From: Eremophila alpestris peregrina
Lineage: Eukaryota; Chordata; Aves; Passeriformes; Alaudidae
Length of the DNA stretch: 64,000 nt
Reading direction: 5' to 3'
Assembly (NCBI GenBank): GCA_009792885.1
Contig: WMCF01000178.1
Location: forward strand, 124,001-188,000
The position numbers and the translations under genes were made by a program. The stretch's first letter is position 1. Each line of letters starts with the position of its first letter. The notes under the pieces were generated by a model. That model saw only the letters and a program-made list of their open reading frames with translations, made no database searches and was not told where the DNA came from. This document shows positions 1 to 20,189 of the stretch, piece by piece.

Positions 1-3000
1 CTCACTTTGTGTGCTCTGCCACCTCACACCTGGCTGTCTCGAGCCTGGGCAGGGAGCAGTGTGTCCATGCGGTGTGAGGGAATGGACTGGGAACAAGGGA
101 TGGCAGAGATGAGGGGTGTGAGGGATGGCAGAGATGAGGGTGTGAGGGAATGGACTGGGAACAAGGGATGGCAGAGATGAGTGGTGTAAGGGCATGGACT
201 GGGAACAAGCGATGGCAGAGATGAGGGGTGTAAGGGCATGGACTGGGATCACAGCATGGCAGGGATGAGGAGTGCAAGGGAATGGACAGGGACAGAGGGA
301 TGGCAGGCATGAGGGGTGTGAGGGAATGCTCCAGGACCATGGGATGGCAGGGATAGTACAAAGGGTGTGAGGGAACGCTCCATGACCACAGGATGGCTCC
401 TGGCAGAAGGACTGCAGCTTATTCCAAACCAAAAACTGGCTCCCTCCACAAGGGTTGACTTTGGACACCATTAAATCTGAACCCAGAACAGACAGTGACT
501 TCAGATGTTGTTTTCTCCACAGATTTCAGCAAGTTCAGTCACACCTGAACTAAAAAAAAAACCAACCAACAACCCCTGACTCCTTGTCCCAGATCCTAAA
601 CTCTGGCAGTGCACAAGAAAATCGGAACAAAGTAGCAGTGGCTTCCCCACAGGGAGGGGTGGCCCTGCTGGGAGGAGAGGAAAAACCAATGTTTACCCCT
701 GCCTGTACTGCAAACACTAAACACCCATCCAGAAAGGAGCCAACTTGGCATTTGTCTCAGGCACTGAAAACAGCTATTAATTACAGCACAATTATATTAA
801 GATTATTCCTGAGGCCTGTGGAAAAAAAAATTGAATCCAAGACTAAGAATGCCATGAAAAAAACCCAACCCTCCCCAAAAAAACAACCCAAGGAATTCAG
901 TGCTTCTCAGAAAACAGAGACTATGAAAACTAAAGAAACCAGAAGAAATGCAACACAGTGTTAATGCTGTGAAATATGGACATGCTCTTCCAAAATACAG
1001 ATCCTGGGAGATTCAGTTTTGAGTCAGTTCAGCTTTTAGATCTGGAGGAAAATAGCTAGAATGATAATGGAGATACCACTGGGAAAATCAAATTCTAAGA
1101 ACTCACTTGTGAGCAACACATTTTACAAATGAGAAGGCAAGTAAGACAGGGAAGTTTAAAACTCACCTTGGAGAAAACAGGAAAAAATGAAATAAAAATA
1201 GAATATGCATAAATGACGCACCATTAAAGTAAAAACTGAGACAATAAAGCTCCGGTGAAAGAACACAAGTCTTCCTAAATGCATGACTTACTGATCTGCA
1301 GGCCAAAATCCAACACTTGAAGGCTTATCACCCATTTGTGATACTTATAGTGATGAACTATGTATAAATAAACTTCATTTATTGGAAATATTTACAAACG
1401 TGTTTCATTTACCCCTTTACAAACATCCTGTAATGATGCAATACTTCATAGCTGGGGAAAGTTTGAATCCCCATGTAGAAAACAGCATTTTTACTGTCTC
1501 TTACTACCACATCATTCAAGAATATCTGAGCAATCACACCTTGTAACCACTTTCAATTTTAAGAACAGTTCCACTGCCCTTGACAGAAACACTGATGAAA
1601 AAAAGATCCAAAGTGCTCTTGATACTTCACTGATCTCAGAGTATTTCTGAAAAATGTTTCCTTCTCCCAGCAGCCACCAACAGGGCTCTGAAGAGAGAAG
1701 TTTTCTCTGGAATTAGACCTCGAGCCGTGGGTCTCACATGTGTCACTGTGCAGTGAGGATCCCCACGTTGTCCAGGTAACACAGTGTCCCTTCAAGAAAA
1801 CCCCTCCTTTTACTCAAACCAAGTGAACAAAGGGTCACTTCATGCAGCCACAGAAGGCAGCTGAGGTGGCACACAGAACATGCAATTCCACGTCCCAGCT
1901 CAGCCCAGAAAAGCCCAGAAAAGACCAGAGACACATTTTCCTCTGAGCCACAGTGCCCTGTTCAAGCCTTGCTCTCTCCCTCCCTGAGCTGATATTCAAA
2001 TCAATCGACACAGCTCAAGACATGAAAAGACATCAAGTGCACAGAGCTTTGTCAGGAGCCCTCTCAGAAGTGACAATTTCTCCATCAAAGTGACAGTTCT
2101 TTGAAATCACTCAATGGAAACGTTGGTTTGGAAGGAATTCCAAGGCAAATCCAAGGAGTTCCATCAGGGTCCCACATAGTGCACCACCAGCCTGGATGCC
2201 ATGTGCTGAAAACGTACAAACTTTGAGTAGAACGTTCCCCAAACCAGTTCACCACAAGTTTCAGGTCCTCAGCAGACCTAAAAAAAGTTTTGGTTTCAGT
2301 GCACATTTAGATGCCCTTCCACGCAATGCTTTCAGCAGTAACGTCACACCTGCCCTCTGTAACACTGCAGAACGAGCCAGCAAGAGGAAGCACTCCAGAA
2401 AACCAGGATCTATAATGACACTTAATTACTCTGCCTTGACGAGCCCTGAGCTGGCATTGTTCGAGGTGAAATGCACATGACACAAAAAACCAACCCTGGG
2501 AACTTCCTTCTCGTCCAGCACTGTGTGTAATTGTGAATTCCCAGCTACAAGAGGAGAGCAGCAAGGACACTGCAGGATTTCCTACCTGGCAGCCTCAGAA
2601 AAGACTACACCCCTGGAACACACTGGCACACCTAAGGACTCAACACCAATGCAACTCAGAATTAGAACAGCAGTGACACTTTACAGCATAATAAAAGATT
2701 TCAGCTACTAACCCAACACTGCACTTTGCAAGTGTGGACTGGAAAGACCAATTCAGAGCATGTCAGTTTATCAGAAAACTCTTGAATCATGCTAAGATCC
2801 ATAGTATTAACTTCTCTATGCATTTCTCTCAAGTGAAATGCCTTGAGAAATACATCTAGAATATAAGATATTTCCTTCCTTGCAGTTTTGCCTTAAACAC
2901 TGTACTTGGGGAACCACCAGAATAGGCATTCAGCTGCTTCTGACACTCAACTATCCCACAGAGGTGATTTTTAATACTCAAGCACAAATCCTAGGCCTTC

Positions 3001-6000
3001 TTAACATCAGCTGTGTAAAGGATTCCCTATAAAGAGCTGGTAATTTTAACAGAATAACATTTTCAACAAATGGACATTGACTTCTAAAGCTGCCAGTCAC
3101 AATACTTTTTCTCACAGCCTTATTTTCCCCATGATATTTTGGAGCTCAGGTTCCTTCATTTCATGACATGTACAAAGGCAAATGAAATGAATCACCCCTT
3201 CCAGGTAAATTATCATCTTGAGATACATGAAGGAATTGCTTCTTGTAATCCTTTTCCTACAGAAGCAGAAAAGCCTTCAGGCCGGGTTTACTTCCAATTT
3301 TTTTTCCTATTACTCTTGACTCATTTCCATAGACCTTATTATCAGTACATCCACCTGGCAATTCCAAGGAATCATTTATCCCAGAATTGCTGCTCAGCCC
3401 CACTGGGAGGAGCACCTGTTGCTGCTGCCCAGCAGTTCAGGGAGGTGCCAGACCCTGTGTCCCAAAATATCCCTTTTTCTGCCCAATCTGAGGAATACAA
3501 GGTCAGGCCCAAGCTCAGTGCTGTCATTGTTATGTCTGGGAGCTGCACATGGGAGAGCTGACACTCAATTCATCACCTCCAGGCTGGGAAAAAAGCAAAA
3601 CAGAAAAACATCCACTCCGTGGGGATACACATTTGTCCACTGGACACTTCTCTCATTGCCCACGCACACAGTTCCCTCTCCAGCTAAAAAGGGCAGGACT
3701 TCTCCTGCCCAGAGTAAACAACCACAGCAGCAATTCCAGAAACTCACTCTGGGCCACAGCCACTGCTCCATGCTCCACTCCAAGGGAGACACAGGCGTAA
3801 CAGATGTGGAAGGGCTGAATGTCCCCATTCAATGTGTGTGATAGGACCAGAACTGCAGAACTAGAAATTCAAATCTTTCCTAAGCCCATTTTTATCTTCA
3901 GTAATAACTAGTAAACCAAGACCTGAATGCTACAATCCAAGACCTAAATTCTACAATCCCTTTTTGTCATTAAAACCGGTCATGGCATACAACAGGTTTA
4001 CTGATTTACAGAAGGGTCTATGGAGCCTGGCTACCTTGAAAAACCTGTTTCCTGAACTATCTCACAGATGCCATTGAACTGGTTTGGTGCACTTGGACCA
4101 AAGCACACCCAACTCATACCTGACCAGGTGTTCAAACTGCAAGTGTCTAACACACAACCAAGGACAAACCCTATTTTTCACTAATACTACTAGATACAAA
4201 CCCCAGCACATCTAAACAGTATTCATGGCAGGCAACAAGGCACTGCATTTTAAAGCTCCTTTCCTTTACCTGTCCAGCAGCATAAGCCCATCAGATCATG
4301 GGACTTTGTAAGGTCACAAATGTTAATATCAGGCTGAAAACACTGTGTTGATAATTCCACTCTGGAAGCTGCGGTAGATTTCCCTTCAGTGTCACAGACT
4401 GTGGTATCTGAGAATTCGGGTAACAATAGCAGCCTTGTCACATTTATTTCTTTTAAAACTCAACTACCTTTCTGTGTGAATTGGATAAAACTCTGAAGGT
4501 GGATGGGCACCCATCAGGCAGCACAGCAGGATAAAGCAATGTTTATCCATCTCCACTCACAATTCCATGACAGAAATGTGTCTGAGGGCTCAAACACCAC
4601 ACCAGGCCCTACAGCTGTCACAGCCTTGGAAATCAGGGCCCTCTGCTCCAGACAAACCAGCAGCCACTCTCACTCCAGGATACATCCCTGACTCCCAGAG
4701 CAACACTCAGCAACAGAGACAGTAATCCCTAATGCTTTTCTCACTCTTTCCATAAATTGTTTCAACACCCAAGAAGAACTTCACTTCAAAAAGGGGAGAA
4801 ATAAGTTAAATCCTGAACACAACTGAGTAACTGCCCGGTGCTTTCAGGGCTTATCAAGGCAGAAAAGACAAAGAGTAGAATGTTAATACTGCACATTTCA
4901 AAGGCCAGACCTCAAATAAGACAAACACGAGGCCCCAAAACCATCCCTAATCTTGCAGCAATCTATTTATAATAATAATTAGCCTTTCTATTCTTAGCTT
5001 TGCTCCACTTTGTACTTTTAACACAAATTAACAGTGTTAAATGTGAGCTATGAGTTTCTGACTGATTCTCCACAGCACTCCACAGCTTGACAGCTTGAAG
5101 GCAATGCCGGTTCCATCCCACAAAAACAATGAAAGAAATGGCAACTTGCACATTAAGTGCAAAACCCACAGTCTCGCTGAGAGCATAATTTTGCACACAA
5201 AACTACAGGAAAAAAGAAAAAGATAGCGTGGAAAGAAATTAGGAAAATCCAGCAGATTGCTGTTGCATAAATTTACATGGAAAAACATGAACACGACGGG
5301 ATAGGAAGAGGAAGAGAAAGGATAAATGACATTCCTGTGTGTAAGGATGAGGCAGGGTGGCTGTATTGCCACAGGAAGCAGAGTGGAAGGCAAGGCGGCG
5401 ACAGGAGAATCAGAACCAGCCCCGGGCCGGGCTCACCCCGGTCTTGGGCCGAGCTCGAGGCACGGTCCCGGCACAGCCGGGCCAGGCCGGACCCACGGCC
5501 CCTCTGTCCCCAGCCAGCACCGAGCCAACCCGGATCGACCTGCAGAAAACAAATTACCGGGAGTTGTAACGCCTAAAAAAAACCAGCACCGCTGGCACCC
5601 AGAGTGGGAGTGGTGACTTCGATAGGACCAGAGCCACGGCTGGAAGCGCCACCGGAGCGCCCCTTCCCACACGTCCCTGCCGCGCACCGGGGCTCCCGTG
5701 TCAGCCGGGACTCCGGGGAACCACAGCGGGATTCCCCCGGCCCCGGGCAGGGTGTCCCCGGCAGCACCGAGCCCACCCCACCGGCACAGGGCGCAAACCG
5801 CCCGCGCCCGGTGCTGCAGGGCTCGCACAGCCCGGGGCACCAGCCCTTTGTCCGCTGCCGACACATCCCCTGCAGTCTGGGGACAATTCGCCCTTTAAGT
5901 CACTAAGACGGTGCGAGCCGCCTCCCGGCGACGCCGGCATTCGGGATAACGGGGCCGGGCCGCCTCTCGCCACAGCCGGGACGGCGGTGAGCTCCGTCCC

Positions 6001-6106
6001 CGCCCGGCCGGGGCTGCGCCGCGGCCTCACAGCGCCCGCCTGGGCGGCTCCTCCCGCCGGCTCGGGGCCGGCCCGGGCCCCGCCGTCCCCCCGGCCCGGT
6101 GCTCAC
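1..6106 (-). other. GFPT1: GFPT1 intron 1 (partial)
   Basis: This stretch follows the GFPT1 exon 1 donor. No open frame here resembles GFPT1 or any other protein I recognise. It holds a minisatellite at its far left end, the downstream half of the CpG island at its right end, and otherwise AT-rich, apparently unique intronic DNA. The longer open frames in it are short and lack family resemblance. Confidence 0.6.
70..400. repeat. Minisatellite, unit about 43-46 bp
   Basis: The word GATGGCAG and its variants recur near positions 98, 124, 167, 211, 254, 300 and 343. Most are spaced about 43-46 bp apart; the 98-124 copy is short. Each unit has the pattern of a G-rich block, TGTGAGGGAATGGACTGGGAA or a variant, then GATGGCAGAGATGAG. 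About seven imperfect copies are visible. The array creates overlapping spurious open frames on the minus strand. Confidence 0.9.
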
Positions 6107-6113
6107 CACACAT
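6107..6113 (-). CDS. GFPT1: GFPT1 coding exon 1 (start codon plus 4 nt)
   Basis: On the minus strand the sequence reads ATG TGT G followed at once by GTGAGC, a strong splice donor, inside a CpG island. Glutamine:fructose-6-phosphate amidotransferase 1 begins Met-Cys-Gly, and the Cys becomes the N-terminal nucleophile of its glutaminase domain after Met removal, so a seven-base coding exon ending in phase 1 of the Gly codon fits. The enzyme makes glucosamine-6-phosphate, the first committed step of the hexosamine pathway, in the cytosol. The neighbour upstream is NFU1 in the same orientation, as I recall for human 2p13, which supports the call. Exon 2 was searched for by eye on the minus strand of 1-6106 and not found, so the rest of the gene lies outside the window. 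The call rests on seven bases, a donor, the CpG island and synteny. Confidence 0.72.
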
Positions 6114-6349
6114 GGCTCGTCCCGGTCCGCAGCCGCGCTGTCTCTGCCGCCGGGGCCGCGCCCCTCGCGCCAGGCCCAGCGCAGGCCCCGGCCCGCCCCG
6201 CCCCGGGCCGCGCCCGCCATTGGCCGCGCCGCCGCCGCCCCGCCCGCCCGGGCCCGGGACGTGGCAGCCGCTGCCGGGGCCGCGTCCGCCGCCGGAGCAG
6301 CCGGGCGGACAAAGGGGGGACGGGCACCGGGCGGCACAAACACCGCCGG

Positions 6350-6560
6350 GACACGGGGATGGGCCCGTTCCCTGAGCGCCCCGGTGATTCCCAGCCCCCC
6401 GACCCGGGCCAGGGGTATGCCCGTTCCCAGATCCGTCTCCGGAATTCCCTGCCCCGGACCGGGGAATGCTCATTCCCAGACCCTTCCCGGTAATTCCCAA
6501 CCCCGGACAGCGGAGGGGAGATGCTTCCCCCCAGTAATTCCCATTGACGCCAGGCAGGAG
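6350..6560. repeat. Degenerate GC-rich tandem repeat upstream of GFPT1
   Basis: A motif of about 50 bp recurs three to four times: CCGTTCCCAG, then CCGG(T)AATTCCC, then CCCCGGACC..GGGGNATG. Copies begin near 6364, 6421, 6470 and a partial one near 6523. Copies differ at many positions, so this is an old array. Confidence 0.6.
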
Positions 6561-8480
6561 CAGCACCCATGGGATCACCCCCAGGCCTTTCCGCAGCACT
6601 CAGCGTCTGGAGAGCACCGGGTGAGAAACCCAAGCGCCCAAGGCTGCTCCGGGCAAGGGCAGAGAACAAGAGACCCCGTCAGGCTCCCAGACCCCCGTGA
6701 CTCGGACTGCATCCTTCCCCAGTCAACGCGGCCTGGCCTCTGTTTTCTTACTCTGGCTTTTCTATAACAGCACCCATTCAGAAGCAAGAGAAAGAAACCA
6801 TTTACATGAATCTGGAAAGAAAACTGGGACAGGCATAAATGACCAAGGCATGAATGACATCCATGCAGCTGGAGGGCTCAGTAATGCTGTCTGTCTGCAG
6901 CCACTCTCATCAAACTCTGCTTGGAAACTTATTAAAAGCCTAAGGCTACAAAAGAGAGCAGTGCCTTAAGAAAAATGCCATTCATTCAACTTTATATTAC
7001 ACTAAAAAGTCAATAAAGAAATATTTCCTTAAAGAGCATATAAAACAACCCACAACGTCAGGACACATAAAAGAACCGGGACTATTTTGAACTTGCTGCC
7101 AGAACCTGGCTGGACACAGAGCAGTGAGAAGGTCACCGGATCTCAGGAACATGAGAAGCCTGCAGCCAGCACACAGCCCCCTCCCGGCCTTTGTTCCACA
7201 GCGAAGACACACGGGGACGAGCCAAGGCGGTGCAGGGCAGCGCTCTCCGCCGCCGTTCTCAGCTCCTCGTTACTTGTGGAGCTGGACAAGGGCTGACTTC
7301 ACACCCTGATTTCTAGCAGGAAGGCCAGTGCCTCGCTGCAGCGGGAGCCGATTTCCCAGGCTCGCAGGGAAGCACTGAGCCCTGGGAAGGTGTGAGGGGC
7401 AGGAACACACACCCTGCAGTCAAGCACAGCAGTGCTGCTCCCCTCGGAGCTCATCCTGCCTCGCTCCTGTCCCGGGCATTTCTTCCCTACCCTGCAGCAG
7501 GGAATTTTGTTATCAATACACGGATCAGGCAGTGTACAGGCACCATTAATTTGATCAGAAAGTAAAAGAAAACATGGAAATTTCACACCGATTTCCAGAT
7601 CCTGAGAGGGTAATTCAAACAACTGTGGGTTATTACTCTCCTGTGTGAAGATTGTGAAAGCTGAAGAAGTATTCAGCTAAAATATTTATTTTCAAATTTC
7701 TACCAAAGTAATATGAAGTTTATGGCTACCACATGCTGATGTGGTCCTATAAAGGAGATTCTCCACCAACTAAACTGATCCTGTTTAGGGACTCATTAGA
7801 ATAATTACACTGGCAAGGGATGAAAGAGGGGAACACACTGGAGGCTGTCAAGCCAATCATAAGCCAAATGAGAACCACAAACTGAGCTCCATGGTGGCAC
7901 CACAAAGAAGGAACAGAATTCCTGGTCACAAAGCCATCTGCTAAAGCCAGGCACCAGGAAGAAATCATTCCTACACACAAAAGTAAACACAGTTCCTTGC
8001 AAAGCCCCATGTATGCATTTCAATGTCAGAACAGCAAATACTTCTCTCCCATGGTGTGCAGGACTGGAAGGAGCCCTACTCAGCCACATCCCCCTAGAGA
8101 GGCCAGCCAAGTACAAGGCCGGAGAACAAACAGGATATGGCAGGAGCAAACACAAACACAGTCCCTCCTTCCCTCTGCCTCCCTGCACAGGCAATCTGTG
8201 CCCTCCAGCACGGCACCTTCCTCCTTTTAAACAAGGCTTGATAAAATTAACATTCCTGAAGCTCCCATTTACAGAGTAAGGGCAGAGTCCTGTCAGTCCC
8301 ACAAGTAGGGGGAATAAATATTTAATATTGCTATTGCACAAAAAAGCCAATGGACTTCTGCCTTCTCTTTTTTCAGTATTGAAGTTTCTGTATGAAAAAA
8401 AACAATACAGAAACACATCACTGTTTTCTGAGCTCAGCATTTCTTTCTAAAGACACAGCACAAAGTAGAGCAAAAGAATT
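6561..8480. other. Intergenic DNA between GFPT1 promoter and NFU1 3' end
   Basis: No gene is supported here. The open frames on both strands are short, unspliced and unlike any family I recognise. A slightly GC-richer patch lies at about 7130-7500. Everything else looks like ordinary unique spacer. Confidence 0.55.
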
Positions 8481-8652
8481 TTTGTAACAGACGACATTTA
8501 ATAAATTAGTGGATGAACTGCTTAAACTGACGGTACATTCTCACAGTAAGTACAACTATTTTTCTGACAAGGCAGATTTGGTTGTTCCTCAGCACAAAGA
8601 TGGTTTACATACACCAGGAGGTAAATCTTTATTTGGCTACAGATGACGAAGC
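8475..8652 (-). other. NFU1: NFU1 3' UTR with candidate poly(A) signals
   Basis: On the minus strand an AATAAA lies only about 20 bases past the stop (TTTATT near 8629 on plus). An ATTAAA lies near 8495. The second leaves a more usual 3' UTR of about 150-180 bases. Which one is used cannot be decided from sequence alone. Confidence 0.45.
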
Positions 8653-16351
<7,699 letters not shown>

Positions 16352-16558
16352 CTTGGCGCTCCTCGGGGCCGCTGCCGCCGCCCTGGCCCGGCGGCGCCCC
16401 CTGGCGGCAGCGCCTGAGGGGGACAGCGGCCATGGCGGAGGCGATCGGGACGGAACGGGCAGCGAGCGGGGACAGCGAGCGGGGACACCGACCGCCGCCG
16501 CTCCCGGCACTGCCAGCGCCGCCACCGACCCGTGCGCCCGACTGCCACACCCTCACGG

Positions 16559-16725
16559 CTGTTAAATCCCCCCAGGGATGGCCACTTCAGCACTGCGCTC
16601 GGCAGCCTGTGCCGGGGCTGGGCAGCGCTTTCCAGGAAGGAATTTTCCCAATATCCATGAAGGAATTTTCCTAATATCCAGCCTGAGCCTCCCTCGGCAT
16701 AGCTTTGGACCGTTCCCGCTCCTCT
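16559..16725 (-). mobile_element. CR1 LINE 3' fragment
   Basis: The plus strand reads like the complement of a CR1 tail: GTTAAATCCCCCCAGGGATGG, CTGTGCCGGGGCTG, TTTTCCTAATATCCA. Inside it a stretch of about 22 bp, AAGGAATTTTCCCAATATCC and its near copy, is duplicated in tandem near 16637 and 16660. Confidence 0.7.
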
Positions 16726-19700
16726 TGTCCATGTTGCCTGGGAGCAGAGCCCGACTCCCCCAGGTGCCCCCTCCTGTCAGGGAATTGTGCAGAGCCAGAA
16801 GGCGAGAACAAAGTCTATCTCAACAGACATTTACACCGAGACAGGAACAAACTCAAGAAGTGCAGCAAAGCCCAAATAATATTTTGCACTTAGAGAGTCT
16901 TGGCAGCTGAATGATACCGAAAAATCAGCCCACAGTGAGCCTCCACATCTCCCCGTGCCCCAGATATCCAGATGCACCTGCAATAAAACCACTGAGGAGC
17001 AGCAGCTTTGTGGGGAGGGCTCAGGGCTCCATCCTGCCCTGGATGGCAAGGGTTCTCTCAGGAATATAAACCGGATATAAACTGAAATATCCTCTGCTTA
17101 AAGCAGCAAGATCAGTTTGACTTTACAGCTGCCAGATGAAACAGCAGGGCCAAACCAAGTTCAGCACTTAGGTAGGAAGACCTCATTATAACCCAGATTA
17201 CCTGTATCCAGCAAAAGTATTTTCCATGGGGAGGGGAGAAGGAAGGCACAATGGAGACGGTGGTTGTCATCAGATACAGTTTTAATAAAATGTACATAAG
17301 TTTACAAGTGGAACATTTCTTCATGATTACCAGGAACAGACAATCCCAACCGGAGTGCAAAACTTGAGCCCAGGGATCTGCCAGGCAGGAAAGACAAAGG
17401 GGACAGGAGGAACATGGCCCATGGGACACAAGTCACTGTGTGTCACTGTGGCGACCACGGACACTCCCAGCTCCGGCTCCTCGTAGACAAAAAGGAGTTT
17501 CTCCCACCACCAGACTCAGTGTGTGGGATGCTCCACCTGCTGCATCCCACACCAGAGTGAGCCCCCCGCACTCCCACCCCATCCCTTTAGAGGCAAGGGA
17601 TCAGGAACACTGGATCAACATTATCCCTCTCACTTCACAGCGAGTACTTCTAGGTGTGTGTGTGAGGGTATTTACCCACCTACAGCAGAAACTACAGAAT
17701 ATGGGTTATTTCTAGAAACACTAATGCAGCTGATCAGGTTTCAGGAATGTGTTTCCGAACTGGAGCAGGATTTCACTGTCGTGATACTACTGTAAAAATG
17801 CTTTGGGGTCTGTCAGTGTGCTTAAAGGCATTTATTTAACACCATGACGAAAGAAACAAAAACCCACAAAAATTCAACTCCCTAACACAAGAGTCTTTGG
17901 TGGAAGCTGAGTTAAAGGAACCGATTACCACTTTGGAGTGATTGAGTTCAGCAATTAAGCAGATCTCACCAGGTTTTGCTGCTGTGGCACTGAGGCACGA
18001 TCAGGTCGTGTTGCCAGTGCTCACACGGGGTCGGGGTCATGACAGGAGAGGGAGCTGACTGACAGGAGAGGGGACAAGGGGACAGCTCCCACAGTCCTGC
18101 AGCAGCTGGGGAGAACAGTCCCCCTCCAGCACTAGCCCAAGTCACTGCAGTGAGCACAGAGCCAACTGCTTGTTTTACTCAGGTAGAAACTCTGATTAAT
18201 CACTTTGAATAGACTTTAGTGCATTCAGTGGGTGAGAAACAAGAGCCAGTCCCTCTCCCAGCAGGAATCTGGGATTGTCACAGGGACATGATAATGCTCT
18301 GGGCTTAAGGGCCCAGGGCAGTGAACACTTTTTACTATACCATTACAAAAGACATGAAACCAGTGGGTTTTTTTCAGAAAACTGATTTCAAAACACCCCA
18401 TTGAGTCTGTATAAGTCTTACTTCATTAAGATCACTGATTGTGTGGCAAATAATTACCATGATTCTTCCCCATTCATTAAAACAGTAAGCTTCAGAGGCT
18501 ATGGAAATGAAATTTCCACTTACAACTCATCACACTGACACTGCAGCAGTGGTAGTGCAGGATTAGGAGGAACACAGGCTGGAAATGAGAAGGGTATTAG
18601 AGTAACAGGCATTGAAATTGAGTTTTCTAACCATAACCAGAAGTCCCATTACTTTATGAGTCACATGCAGAGATACAAACGAGCTGCCTTCACCCCCAGA
18701 AGATACTTAAAACCGTTTAAGCACTGGATGTGTCTGGCAGAATCACGAGTTCTGGGGCACAATTAGCCTGCTCTTCGTGCAAAGTGCTTGAAGCACAGAA
18801 AAGCTGCCAAAATGCCAGCTGGAAATTCAGCCTGACCTAAGCCAAGCAGGGCTGGAAGTCAAGCCCACACGCCTCAGTGCACCTTCCCTTCCTCCAAGCA
18901 TGAAGGGACAGGCTGACGGTCCTCCCGCATCAGCTCTGTAGGACATGGATGTGGCACTGACAGAAGCTTCACTGAATTACTCAGAAACAACTTTTCAAGT
19001 AAAAATGAAGAGAAGTAAGGAGAACCTGAATCCAATGAGCACAGGTAACACCTTGAACCCACATGGTTCACACAGGGTACCTTGCTCACTCCAGCAAAGT
19101 ATCTCCCTGTTCCACAGGTTCATCCCACAGCACCAAGGCCTGACCTCGTTTCCAGCAGCTTCTGAGCAAATTCAAGTGCTCAAGTGCAGCTCCTGGCTCA
19201 GTGTGACTGTGACACAGGAGAACATACATTTAAAACAAAAACCACTTTTTGGGTGTATATTTAAGCAAAAACTAAACAACAAAACAATAACAGCATCAGC
19301 TTTGCTTAAGAAGCATCTCAAGGGAAACCCAGAAACTTCTTAACAGTACTTCTGTTTTCACAAGGTGGTGGTGATGGAAGACAAGAAAACCCTATAACCA
19401 ACTATGCACCAATATTTACTAACTCCAAGCACAGCTGTGCAGGGCAGGAGGGTCCCAGCTCCATCAGCCCCCTCGACCTGAGCTGAGCTGGTCACTATTC
19501 ACCAGCAACTTGTGGGAGCAAATTGTGGCCTCCCTACATTTCAGTGTTCTCTCTCCCCACCCCAAGGCTCCAACAGCTCAGTCCAAGCTTTTCCCTCTCC
19601 CTTCCAGGCAGTCCCCACATCCAGCTGAACACTAAGCTCGTCTCTTGCAAGTGGAGATATTTTGGAGGGGAACTGATTTAAGGGAAGGGAAAAGGAACAC

Positions 19701-19740
19701 ACAGCAGCTGGGGGTTCTTTCCAAGACATTGTTCCACCAG
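16726..19740. other. Intergenic DNA upstream of NFU1
   Basis: No gene is supported on either strand. Open frames are short and unspliced, and none resembles a family I know. I see no clear repeat apart from ordinary unique spacer. Confidence 0.5.
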
Positions 19741-19741
19741 G

Positions 19742-20186
19742 TGAGGCCTGATGAGTTTAACGTCTCAATAGACTGGGAGTAGCATAGAAGATATGAAAGG
19801 AATAACAGCTATCAACGACCATTAAGGGAACATCAGCTCCAAACCACAGCCTCAGCATGGCCGGAGACACCTGGCCTGGGAGAGATAAGAATGAGGACCT
19901 AATTAACACCGGAGGCAAAGAGATCTGTAACCAATAGGAAACCAAATACTAAGCTACATAACCTGGAACCAATGAACATTGAACCAATCAATTTCTATGG
20001 GGTTTTGATTGTATAAAATATGTGAAAAATCTAATAAAACTCATGTGTCATAGAATGATTTCCTCTGCATACCCGGGCTGTGTGTGGACGAAATATTTTC
20101 TGCTGCACATCCTGACCAGTAGTATAGTACTGCCTTGATTCTTTAACACTAAAGATGTTGATGGAGAGGTTTTGTTGTTCCCGCAG
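19742..20186 (+). mobile_element. LTR-like segment and leader of an endogenous retrovirus
   Basis: The segment has the order expected of an LTR: a promoter-like TATAAAATA near 20012, an AATAAAA near 20033, a downstream R/U5-like stretch, and an end near CCCGCA at about 20186. It is followed within a few bases by TGGTGAC, the first bases of a tryptophan-tRNA type primer binding site as used by avian retroviruses, although the rest of that site matches poorly. The 5' edge is uncertain. Confidence 0.5.
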
Positions 20187-20189
20187 TTC

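Larger units (their letters stand above)
5390..6560. promoter_or_regulatory. GFPT1: CpG island, GFPT1 promoter
   Basis: The sequence changes abruptly from AT-rich intron to a very GC- and CpG-rich block that contains the GFPT1 start codon at 6113. Transcription should start upstream of it on the minus strand, roughly between 6120 and 6350. No TATA box is evident, as usual for a housekeeping CpG-island promoter. The start site itself cannot be fixed from sequence alone. Confidence 0.8.

Noticed and set aside
5987..6767. Long plus-strand open frame (222 codons) through the GFPT1 CpG island
   Set aside because: The translation is Pro/Ala/Arg/Gly-rich, which is what GC-rich DNA gives in any frame, and it runs through a tandem repeat.
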